11,363 bases of DNA from JASFRI01 sp050115015. GTDB taxonomy: Bacteria > Acidobacteriota > Polarisedimenticolia > CBDVAL01. Location: NCBI GenBank assembly GCA_050115015.1, contig JASFRI010000105.1, positions 1 to 11,363 of the forward strand, in the 5' to 3' direction. The position numbers and the translations under genes are program-made. The notes beneath the pieces were generated by a model. That model did no database searches, was not told the origin of the DNA, and was given only the letters and a program-made list of their open reading frames with translations. Below, piece after piece: positions 6,038 to 11,363 of the stretch (its first letter is position 1; each line of letters begins with the position of its first letter).

Positions 6038-7119
6038 GCGCGCCGCTCGAGGTCCGCTGCGCCCTGCGCTTCGAGGCCGTGGGGCGCGCGGCCTTCTCCC
6101 TGGACGTCGACCTCGTCTTCCCCCCGGGGATCACGGCGGTGCTGGGACCCTCCGGCAGCGGCAAGACGACGCTCCTGGGCGCCATCGCCGGGCGCATCCG
6201 CCCGCCGGCGGGGAGGATCGCCCTGGGGGATCGGGTGTTCTTCGACGGCGTCCACGGGCGCTGGCTGGCGCCGGAGAAGCGCCGGGTGGGCTACGTGTTC
6301 CAGGACTACCTGCTGTTCCCGCACCTCACGGCGTACGAGAACGCCCTGTTCGGGGCGCGGGGGACCGATGGCCGGCGCCGCGCCGCCTCCTGGCTGGAGC
6401 GCCTGGGGATCGCCGATCTGGGGCCCCGGCATCCAGCGACGCTGTCCGGCGGCGAGCGGCAGCGCGTCGCCCTGGCCCGGGCGCTGGCATCACGGCCGGA
6501 CGCCCTCCTCCTGGACGAGCCGGTGGCGGCGCTGGACCTGGCGACCCGGAGCGATCTCCTGGACGCCATCCGGGCCGCCCAGGCGGAGTCCGGCATCCCC
6601 TTCGTCCACGTCTGCCACTCCCCCTCCGAGGCTGCCCGGGTGGGGCAGCGGGCCGTCGTGCTCGCCGCGGGGCGGGTGGTCCAGGAGGGGGCGCCGCTGG
6701 AGGTCCTCAACGCCCCCCGCTCCCTCGCGGTGGCCCGCGTGGCGGGGCTGGAGAACGTGCTGCCCGCCCGGGTGCTGGCTCACGACCCGGAGCGCGGGCT
6801 CACCTGGATCGAGGCGGGCGGGGCCCGGCTGGCCATGGGCTTCAACGACCTGCCCGAGGGCACCGGACTGGACGTCGGGTTGCGAGCCGAGGACATCCTG
6901 CTCGCCCGGCAGGCGGTCCAGGGCACCAGCGCCCGGAACGTCCTCGCCGGCGAGGTGCTGGAGATCCGCGTGGAGGGCCGGCGCGCGGAGGTAGAGGTGG
7001 GCATCCCCGCTCCCCTGCGCGTCAGCGTCACACCGGCCACCGTGGCCGAGATGGAGCTCGCACCCGGAACGCAGGTTCACCTGCTGATCAAGGCCTGGGC
7101 GCTGCACCGGGTGGACTGA
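6034..7119 (+). CDS. modC: Molybdate ABC transporter, ATP-binding protein
   Basis: A 361-aa ATPase that powers molybdate import at the inner face of the membrane. The nucleotide-binding domain shows Walker A GPSGSGKT (38-45), Q-loop VFQDYLLFPHLT (Gln90), the signature LSGGERQR (137-144), Walker B ALLLDEP (157-163, catalytic Glu162), the D-loop AALD and the H-loop His195. Residues about 297-358 form a Mop/TOBE-type domain (SARNVLAGEVLEIRVEG...GTQVHLLIKAWAL) that binds the oxyanion and is diagnostic of ModC, giving the full-length family size. The GTG start is fixed by a 4-base overlap with modB. It is the last gene of the operon and faces the leftward gene ending at 7166. Confidence 0.94.
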   Translation: MSAPLEVRCALRFEAVGRAAFSLDVDLVFPPGITAVLGPSGSGKTTLLGAIAGRIRPPAGRIALGDRVFFDGVHGRWLAPEKRRVGYVFQDYLLFPHLTAYENALFGARGTDGRRRAASWLERLGIADLGPRHPATLSGGERQRVALARALASRPDALLLDEPVAALDLATRSDLLDAIRAAQAESGIPFVHVCHSPSEAARVGQRAVVLAAGRVVQEGAPLEVLNAPRSLAVARVAGLENVLPARVLAHDPERGLTWIEAGGARLAMGFNDLPEGTGLDVGLRAEDILLARQAVQGTSARNVLAGEVLEIRVEGRRAEVEVGIPAPLRVSVTPATVAEMELAPGTQVHLLIKAWALHRVD

Positions 7120-7140
7120 GACCGCCCCGGGTTCGCCGCG

Positions 7141-7166
7141 GCCCGGCGTTCGCGGATGGTCCGGGC
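7141..7166. terminator. Possible bidirectional hairpin between convergent genes
   Basis: GCCCGG (7141-7146) and CCGGGC (7161-7166) form a 6-bp stem with a 14-base loop between the modC stop and the convergent stop at 7166. There is no T-tract on either side, so this is a weak candidate. Confidence 0.2.
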
Positions 7167-7516
7167 TAGGCGGCCCGGGCCCACGGCTGCAGCCGCCCCT
7201 GGCCCGCCCCCTCCTCGAGGAAGAAGTAGACGGCCAGCGCCGGCTTCTCCTCCTTCAGGAAGCTCAGGGCGGTCAGGCCCTCGGGCGTGATGCGGGCGCC
7301 GTTCACGACGAGGACGTCCACCTCGCCGGCCAGCGCGGCCTGGATCGCCTCCTCGCAGTCCATCGTGATCAGGACGTGGGTGCCGTGACCGGTGGGCAGC
7401 GCGGTCGGCGCCATCGTCAGCCTCTCGGGGTCGACGTGGCAGAGGGCGACCGTCCGGATCCTCCCGGGGAACCGCTTCACCTGCTGCGAGTGCACGTTGC
7501 TCGTCGGCGGGTTCAT
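7166..7516 (-). CDS. Degenerate receiver-like protein, 116 aa
   Basis: A small cytoplasmic protein whose middle follows the layout of a CheY-like receiver without the phosphorylation chemistry. A first strand TVALCHVDPERL (22-33) matches the usual acidic DD-x-P start but keeps only Asp29. Then comes DCEEAIQAALAGEVDVLVVNGARITPEGLTALSFLKEEKPALAVYFFLEEG (53-103). Here the strand VDVLVVN ends in Asn72 where a normal receiver has the phosphorylated Asp, and GLTALSFLKEEKP matches the following helix. It stops after the fourth strand, so the last helix and the conserved Lys are missing. I infer a pseudo-receiver or a divergent relative; no DNA-binding domain is present. The ATG is supported by AAAGGAG (7523-7529), six bases upstream, and a probable sigma-54 promoter lies just beyond (7558-7574). 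Confidence 0.7.
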   Translation of the reverse strand: MNPPTSNVHSQQVKRFPGRIRTVALCHVDPERLTMAPTALPTGHGTHVLITMDCEEAIQAALAGEVDVLVVNGARITPEGLTALSFLKEEKPALAVYFFLEEGAGQGRLQPWARAA

Positions 7517-7557
7517 GATGCGCTCCTTTCCGGTAGACGCCCTTTGGGGCCGGGTTA

Positions 7558-7574
7558 GGCAAGACCCGTGCCGG
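7558..7574 (-). promoter_or_regulatory. Sigma-54 (RpoN) promoter of the receiver-like gene
   Basis: Read leftwards the site is CCGGCACGGGTCTTGCC, against the consensus TGGCACG-N4-TTGCW. The invariant GG (-24) and GC (-12) are exactly 10 bases apart; only the outermost T and the final W differ. Transcription would start near 7548, about 30 bases before the ATG at 7516. Expression would need a sigma-54 activator ATPase, which is not in this window. Confidence 0.6.
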
Positions 7575-7700
7575 ATCCCGTACAGGAGTAGAACCCCTTT
7601 CAGGCCATGAAGTTCCCCGAACGTGCTCCGATCCCGCGAGGGGACGGTGTGACCCCTCCGGAGGGCAGTTCAGCCGTGGGAGGACTTTTCGGCCGGACCT

Positions 7701-8138
7701 CTAGCCCGCGTGATTCATGAGGGGCAGGAAACGGACGGCGAGCCAGATCTTGCCGAGCCCGCCGGGCTGCACCTCCAGACCCTCCAGCCGCCCGCCGAAG
7801 TAGCGTCGGACCCTTTCCATGCCCTCGGCGTCGATCCCGCGGCAGGCGATCCGGGCGGCAACCATGCCGTGCTCGTCCCGCTCCACCTCGAGCTGGCTGC
7901 CGTCCAGGTGGAGGACCAGGCTGGACAGGAGGCTGGTCGCGCTGCCCCGCGCGATGGTGCGCGCCCCCCGGCGAAGATGGGCCATCAGCAGCCAGTACGA
8001 GCGATCCCGGTCGAGGTCCAGCACCCGGCAGTCGCTACGGCGGATCTCCACGACGAGCCCGGCGACCTCCGGGCCGTCCGGTTCGACGTAGCTGACGAGC
8101 TCCCCCACCCGCACGCGGCTCTTCATGCGACGCAGCAT
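7701..8138 (-). CDS. Unknown 145-aa cytoplasmic protein
   Basis: I do not recognise this protein. It has no signal peptide or membrane span. The N-terminal half (RVRVGELVSYVEPDGPEVAGLVVEIRRSDCRVLDLDRD) looks like a small beta-rich fold, followed by a basic helix (YWLLMAHLRRGARTIARG). The C-terminal half has a Gly-rich end (RVRRYFGGRLEGLEVQPGGLGKIWLAVRFLPL). Two starts are possible, ATG 8138 or ATG 8126 (MKSRVRVG); neither has a strong ribosome site and the second makes a more compact protein. The gene is divergent from the response regulator, sharing a gap of about 76 bases, and the two may be co-regulated. Consistent G/C third positions support a real gene. Confidence 0.6.
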   Translation of the reverse strand: MLRRMKSRVRVGELVSYVEPDGPEVAGLVVEIRRSDCRVLDLDRDRSYWLLMAHLRRGARTIARGSATSLLSSLVLHLDGSQLEVERDEHGMVAARIACRGIDAEGMERVRRYFGGRLEGLEVQPGGLGKIWLAVRFLPLMNHAG

Positions 8139-8172
8139 ATCCCACGCGACGGCGGCGGGGGCGCCGGACCCC

Positions 8173-8178
8173 TATAAT
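8173..8178 (+). promoter_or_regulatory. -10 box of the response-regulator promoter
   Basis: A perfect TATAAT 36 bases before the ATG at 8215, with no recognisable -35. Start of transcription near 8185. Its position rules out the longer upstream start of the reading frame at 8125. Confidence 0.5.
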
Positions 8179-8214
8179 GGTCCCGACCGCGGACGGGGAC
8201 GCGGGGGAGAGAGA

Positions 8215-8925
8215 ATGGCGGCGAGGAAGGGGGCCCGCGAGGGCCGCGAGGTACGGATCGTGGTCTGCGACGACCATGCCCTGTTCCGGGAAGGGTTGTC
8301 CCGGATCCTGGAGTCGGAGCCGGGATGCGAGGTGGTCGGGAAGGCCGCGGACGGCGGCGAGCTGGTGGAGCTCGCGGTCGAGACCCGGCCGGACGTGATC
8401 CTGCTGGACGTGGTGATGCCGGGGATGGACGGCATCGACGCGGCCCGGGCGCTGCGCAAGCGGAAGGTGCCCGCCCGCATCATCATGCTCAGCGCCTTCG
8501 ACGAGGAGCGCTTCGTCCTGGACGCCTGGAAGACCGGCATCCACGGGTACATCCTGAAGGACACGGCGACGTCCGAGCTCGTGCGGGCGGTGCGCTGCGT
8601 CGCGGACGGTGAGGTGTGGGTGGGAGAGGGCTTCCTGTGCCGGGTGATGGAGAAGTACCGTGCGGCGGTGGAGGGAAAGGAAGAACCCGTCGCCGGCCCC
8701 GGCGGGTTGACGCCCCGCGAGGTGGACGTGCTCAAGCTGGTGGCGTCCGGGCTGCGGAACAAGGAGATCGCGGGACGGCTCTTCATCAGCGAGAAGACCG
8801 TGAAGGTCCACCTCACCCACATCTACCAGCGGCTCGGCCTGGACGACCGCGTCGAGGTCGCGCTGTATGCCATCCGTCACGGGCTCGTCACCGTTCCCCT
8901 GGAAACGGACAGTTCGTCCGCCTGA
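8215..8925 (+). CDS. NarL/FixJ-family response regulator
   Basis: A 236-aa two-component response regulator that should bind DNA when phosphorylated. The receiver domain (about 13-130) has the acidic pair Asp19-Asp20, phosphoacceptor Asp65 in VILLDVVMPGMDG, Ser93 at the Thr/Ser position (IIMLSAF) and Lys115 (ILKD), so it should be phosphorylatable. A LuxR-type helix-turn-helix follows (about 162-215: LTPREVDVLKLVASGLRNKEIAGRLFISEKTVKVHLTHIYQRLGL). The ATG at 8215 is chosen over an in-frame ATG at 8125 because a purine-rich ribosome site (GGGGGAGAG, about 8203-8211) precedes it and the TATAAT box lies between. No histidine kinase gene is adjacent, so it is an orphan in this window. Target genes are unknown. 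Confidence 0.92.
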   Translation: MAARKGAREGREVRIVVCDDHALFREGLSRILESEPGCEVVGKAADGGELVELAVETRPDVILLDVVMPGMDGIDAARALRKRKVPARIIMLSAFDEERFVLDAWKTGIHGYILKDTATSELVRAVRCVADGEVWVGEGFLCRVMEKYRAAVEGKEEPVAGPGGLTPREVDVLKLVASGLRNKEIAGRLFISEKTVKVHLTHIYQRLGLDDRVEVALYAIRHGLVTVPLETDSSSA

Positions 8926-9000
8926 GGCTGCACCGCGTCGCGGGAACCCCCGTTCCGGCGGCGGCACAACGGTTTGCAGCGTTCCCCCCGTACCCCCGGA

Positions 9001-9016
9001 TAGGACCGCGGTCCTA
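9001..9016. promoter_or_regulatory. Perfect 16-bp palindrome, candidate operator or terminator
   Basis: TAGGACCG/CGGTCCTA, fully self-complementary, 75 bases after the response-regulator stop and 17 bases before the second palindrome. It may bind a dimeric regulator or end the upstream transcript. Confidence 0.4.
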
Positions 9017-9033
9017 GGTCACCCCGCCGTGCG

Positions 9034-9053
9034 AATTGGCCCCGGGGCCAATT
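9034..9053. promoter_or_regulatory. Perfect 20-bp palindrome overlapping the -35, candidate operator
   Basis: Half-site AATTGGCCCC followed at once by its exact inverse. Its last two bases are the first two of the -35 box TTGAAG, so a bound dimer would block RNA polymerase. With no spacer it is a poor RNA hairpin and a good protein site. Autoregulation by the downstream GntR-family protein is the simplest inference, but a role for the neighbouring response regulator is possible. Confidence 0.5.
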
Positions 9054-9080
9054 GAAGGGGGATCGGGGGGCCCGTATATT
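9052..9080 (+). promoter_or_regulatory. Sigma-70 type promoter for the GntR-family gene
   Basis: -35 TTGAAG (9052-9057), a spacer of exactly 17 bases, -10 TATATT (9075-9080); start near 9087. This is a good match for GC-rich DNA, and the only clear promoter upstream of the regulator gene. Confidence 0.55.
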
Positions 9081-9091
9081 CGCAATGTCTG

Positions 9092-9241
9092 GCAGGACGA
9101 TAGGTCAGGACAGGTTGGGCGACGGAAGTGGCGGTTATCTGGCTATCCCACACCCCACTTCAGCATTTCCGGCCCGCGCACTTTCGTTCCCAACCTGTTC
9201 CGGCCGCTCCCGCCGGGCACGCCGTCGGGCGGAGGACCTGC
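9092..9241 (+). ncRNA. Candidate structured leader or small RNA
   Basis: Starting about five bases after the predicted transcription start, the RNA can form a 17-position helix between 9103-9119 and 9189-9205. Sixteen of the 17 positions pair (including G-U pairs), with one A-C mismatch and a perfect 10-bp core ACAGGTTGGG/CCCAACCTGT. Inside it sits a second hairpin, GAAGTGG (9125-9131) with CCACTTC (9155-9161), extended by GGT/ACC after a bulge. A separate stem CTCC-GCC/GGC-GGAG (9207-9234) follows, and GCAGG/CCTGC (9092-9096, 9237-9241) can close the whole as a junction. The arrangement resembles a riboswitch aptamer or a small RNA, but I cannot match it to a known class. Hairpins are easy to form in GC-rich DNA, so only the long helix is strong evidence. 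Confidence 0.3.
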
Positions 9242-9285
9242 GGTATCCCGGCGGTGCTGGAACGGTCAACGTTCATGGGGGGATC

Positions 9286-9311
9286 GGCCGGGCCCTCCGA
9301 GGGGCCCGGCC
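9286..9311 (+). terminator. Strong 10-bp GC hairpin in the leader
   Basis: GGCCGGGCCC and GGGCCCGGCC pair perfectly around the loop TCCGAG. No T-tract follows, so it may be an attenuator, a pause site or the 3' end of a small RNA rather than a simple terminator. A weaker related hairpin (GGCCC/GGGCC, 9329-9342) follows. Confidence 0.35.
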
Positions 9312-9511
9312 AACCATCGGAATCAGCCGGCCCTCCGGGGCCCTCGATCAGGTGAGTCCAGGAAGTGCACGGAGGAGCGGAGGGAGGCCGGGTGGGGCCT
9401 CCCCCCGATTTCGCACCAGGAGACGCCATGGGCGCCACAGGCCTTCGGAAGCACCCCGCGGCGGCCGGGGAACTCCCCCGGGCACCGCTGTTCCTGAGAG
9501 GCGGTCTCGCC

Positions 9512-10474
9512 ATGAGGTTTCAGCTCGAGAAGGACAGCCGGACGCCGATCTATGACCAGATCCGGGAGCAGCTCATCTCGGCCCTTCACGGAGGCAACGT
9601 CCAGGCCGGGGCCAAGCTCCCATCGGTGCGGCACTTCGCCCGCGTCCACGGGATCAACCCGAAGACCGTCCACCGCATCTACCGGCGCTTGCACGAGGAG
9701 GGCTATCTGGAGCTGCGCCCGGGAAGCGGCGCCTACGTCGCCGACGTCCGTCGCCGGGATCTGGACGGGGAGCGCCTCCTGAGCCTGCACCGCTTCTTTC
9801 GCAGCTCGGTGGCCGAGTGCCAGCGCATGGGCGTCCAGCCCGACCGGGCGGTGCGGATGTTCGAGTCGTACGTCTCCCGGAACCGCATCCCGGCCGCCCG
9901 GATCGCGGTGGTGGAATGCACCCGCGAGCAGCTGGCGCTGTTCACGTACGAGATCCGCTCGCGGCTGGGGGCCCAGACGATCCCCGTCATGGAGGAGTCC
10001 CTCGACCACCCGCAGACGGTCAGCACCCTCCGTGACGCCACGTTCCTCGTCACCACCGAGCATCACATGGCCCGGGTGGCGGACCTCGCCCGGTCCCTCG
10101 GAAAGCACGCCCTGCAGGTGCGCGCACGGCCGGATTTCTTCCCGGCGCTCATGAAGGCGGCGGAACAGGGGGTGCTGCTGATGGTGCTCAGCTCCACCAG
10201 CGGCTGGAGGTCGTTCGTGGAGGCGGCCCGACACATGGGCCTGAGCGCGGCCGCCGCCGGCCGCATCCAGGCGGTGGCGGCGGACAACCCGGAGCAGGTC
10301 CGCGAGCTCGCCCGGACCGCCGACACCATCTACGTCTCCAGGCTCGTGCGCGACCGGGTGGCCTCGCTGCTCCCGGCGGACACGCCGCGGCTCCAGTTCG
10401 ATCAGCACCTGTCGCTGGAATCGATGGACCTCCTGGAGGCCGCACTGCTCTTCGGCACCCGATCCTCCGCGTGA
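9512..10474 (+). CDS. GntR-family regulator with a ligand-binding-like C-terminal domain
   Basis: A 320-aa transcription regulator. Residues 1-78 are a canonical GntR winged helix-turn-helix: TPIYDQIREQLISALHGGNVQAGAKLPSVRHFARVHGINPKTVHRIYRRLHEEGYLELRPGSGAYV. The helical stretch 80-125 resembles the short tail of the YtrA subgroup. Residues about 127-310 are extra: alternating strands and helices (ARIAVVECTREQLALFTYEI, DATFLVTTEHHMARVADLAR, GVLLMVLSSTSGWRSFVEAARHMG) suggest a periplasmic-binding-like effector domain rather than the usual FCD, UTRA or aminotransferase partners. The ligand is unknown. ATG 9512 matches where GntR domains normally begin, with a fair site AGGCGG seven bases upstream. 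An in-frame ATG at 9428 has a better site (AGGAG, 9418-9422) and would add 28 residues. The gene converges on the DUF481 gene with a gap of three bases. Confidence 0.85.
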   Translation: MRFQLEKDSRTPIYDQIREQLISALHGGNVQAGAKLPSVRHFARVHGINPKTVHRIYRRLHEEGYLELRPGSGAYVADVRRRDLDGERLLSLHRFFRSSVAECQRMGVQPDRAVRMFESYVSRNRIPAARIAVVECTREQLALFTYEIRSRLGAQTIPVMEESLDHPQTVSTLRDATFLVTTEHHMARVADLARSLGKHALQVRARPDFFPALMKAAEQGVLLMVLSSTSGWRSFVEAARHMGLSAAAAGRIQAVAADNPEQVRELARTADTIYVSRLVRDRVASLLPADTPRLQFDQHLSLESMDLLEAALLFGTRSSA

Positions 10475-10477
10475 CCC

Positions 10478-11363
10478 TCAGAAGCTGATCACCAGGGACG
10501 TCATGAAGATGGTGTCGAGGGAGTCCTTTCTCTCCTGGACCTCCCCGAGGTTGAGCTCCGCCCCGCCGTCCGTCGTCCGGATGAACTCGTCGCCGCTGCC
10601 GGGAACGCCGTCCGGATCGACGACCTCCACGTAGGCGATCAGATCGACGTCCTCCAGGGCCGGTTCGTTGTTGTAGAGCCACTGCAGGCTCACGCTCAGG
10701 GACAGGTGCTTCGCCATCGACACGGTCAGCTTGTTGACCATGTCGAAGGAGTAATCCGCCGCGTCCTTCAGGTTCACGTTGACGGTCCAGTCGTTCTCGT
10801 ACGTGGTCACCTTCCCCCACTGGTTCAGGTAATCCCAGGTGAAGCGGAAGCCCGGAAACCGGTCGTCCTTCTCGGGGTCCGGGTCCTCCTCCTGGCGGTC
10901 GGTCCAGCTCAGGCCGTAGGTCGTGTAGAAGTGCAGGTCCTCGCGGTCCCACCAGACGTTCCCGACGCCCCCGAACACGATGTAGCGGTTGATGATCCCG
11001 GCGTCCACGTTGCGGTCCCAGCTGGCGCCGGCGTTCCAGGTCAGGTTCTTCCGGATGTCCCGGTCGTAGCGCCCCTCGATCAGGTAGATCTCGTTGTCCG
11101 TCTCGACGGGTGGCGTCACCAGGGTCGTGGTGACGTCGGCGGGAGGCGGGGCGCCGGGCTCCCAGGTGAAGCCGGGATCCACCACCCGCTCCCGGTCGTC
11201 GCCCGACTGCTGCAGGGTGCCCTGGAGCTTCAGCTGGAAGCGGGCCTTGTTCCAGAAGCGCCGCAGCGTGTCCTTCAGCCCGAGGGTCTGCGTCGTGGAG
11301 TTCCCCCGGGTCGCCACGATCCCGAGCTCGGTTTCGTTCGACCACTTCTTCTTCGCCTCGGTC
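10478..11363 (-). CDS. DUF481-family outer-membrane beta-barrel protein, 5' end outside the window
   Basis: The last 295 codons of a leftward gene; the frame stays open to the right edge. A GTG at 11317 lies inside the family's first conserved strand and is not the true start: upstream codons read TEAKKKWSNETELGIVATRGNSTTQTLGLKD, a DUF481 signature (W..E.ELG...T.GN..T.T). The protein alternates aromatic-rich strands (VWWDREDLHFYTTYGLSWTDR, FRFTWDYLNQWGKVTTYENDWTVNVNL, LSLSVSLQWLYNNEP) with acidic loops, and ends in ...TSLVISF. A terminal Phe after a beta strand is the recognition mark of outer-membrane barrels. The missing part should hold a signal peptide. Its transport or structural role is unknown. 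The stop is three bases from that of the GntR-family gene. Confidence 0.88.
   Translation of the reverse strand, partial: TEAKKKWSNETELGIVATRGNSTTQTLGLKDTLRRFWNKARFQLKLQGTLQQSGDDRERVVDPGFTWEPGAPPPADVTTTLVTPPVETDNEIYLIEGRYDRDIRKNLTWNAGASWDRNVDAGIINRYIVFGGVGNVWWDREDLHFYTTYGLSWTDRQEEDPDPEKDDRFPGFRFTWDYLNQWGKVTTYENDWTVNVNLKDAADYSFDMVNKLTVSMAKHLSLSVSLQWLYNNEPALEDVDLIAYVEVVDPDGVPGSGDEFIRTTDGGAELNLGEVQERKDSLDTIFMTSLVISF

Larger units (their letters stand above)
8926..9511. other. Non-coding regulatory region upstream of the GntR-family gene
   Basis: About 586 bases with no convincing gene. In order it holds: a weak hairpin after the response regulator (GGAAC/GTTCC, 8943-8956); two perfect palindromes (9001-9016, 9034-9053); a promoter (9052-9080); a folded RNA segment (9092-9241); a small dyad GAACG/CGTTC (9260-9274); a 10-bp GC hairpin (9286-9311) with a shorter relative (9329-9342) repeating the core GGCCCTCCG; and an 8-bp hairpin GGGAGGCC/GGCCTCCC (9382-9403) just before an AGGAG site at 9418. 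The transcript leader would be about 425 bases, very long for this compact genome. Confidence 0.6.

Noticed and set aside
7077..7562. Alternative leftward frame covering the receiver-like gene
   Set aside because: It overlaps modC, lacks a ribosome site, starts upstream of the predicted sigma-54 transcript start and has a low-complexity product.
7654..7665. Palindrome CCCTCCGGAGGG between the two leftward genes
   Set aside because: Short and all G/C-rich with no T-tract or promoter overlap; expected by chance in this composition. An upstream activator site for the sigma-54 promoter cannot be excluded but is unsupported.
1..11363. CRISPR arrays, phage genes, toxin-antitoxin pairs, rRNA or tRNA genes
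   Set aside because: No regularly spaced repeats, no structural or recombinase phage genes, no recognisable toxin-antitoxin pair and no complete RNA gene were found.

Overview
The window is a very GC-rich, gene-dense piece of bacterial chromosome. Codon third positions are almost always G or C, GTG and TTG starts are common, and stop/start overlaps of 1-4 bases are frequent. A lipoprotein signal, a DUF481-type outer-membrane barrel and a probable sigma-54 promoter point to a diderm bacterium. The exact phylum (Acidobacteriota, Gemmatimonadota, Myxococcota or a similar lineage) cannot be settled from the sequence alone.

Layout, left to right. (1) Positions 1-83: the N-terminus of a lipoprotein read leftwards. 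(2) 296-2901: a two-gene rightward operon with a small exported protein followed by a large secreted SGNH/GDSL hydrolase that has an SdrD-B-like N-terminal domain and a FnIII-like C-terminus. (3) 2905-4285: a complete IS1-like insertion sequence of 1381 bp with 25-bp terminal inverted repeats (23/25 match) and a perfect 9-bp target duplication. It landed 3 bp downstream of the hydrolase stop codon and just upstream of the next operon's promoter. (4) 4317-7119: a tightly coupled molybdate ABC transporter operon, modABC, headed by an unrecognised 95-aa gene. (5) 7166-7516, leftward: a small protein resembling a degenerate response-regulator receiver domain, behind a near-consensus sigma-54 promoter. 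(6) 7701-8138, leftward: an unknown 145-aa protein, divergent from (7) 8215-8925, an orphan NarL/FixJ-type response regulator with a perfect TATAAT box. (8) 8926-9511: a non-coding region with two perfect palindromes, a good sigma-70 type promoter and a strongly folded leader or small RNA. (9) 9512-10474: a GntR-family regulator with an unusual C-terminal domain that looks like a ligand-binding fold. (10) 10478-11363, leftward and incomplete: a DUF481 outer-membrane barrel.

How it works together. The clearest pathway is molybdate (or tungstate) uptake: lipid-anchored ModA captures the anion, ModB forms the channel and ModC powers it. The hydrolase, its small partner and the two envelope proteins at the edges act outside the cytoplasm. 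The right half is regulatory: a sigma-54-dependent pseudo-receiver, an orphan response regulator and a GntR-type repressor whose own promoter carries a 20-bp palindrome and a long folded leader. The most novel parts are the leader and operator architecture upstream of the GntR gene, the sigma-54/pseudo-receiver pair, and the cleanly bounded insertion sequence.
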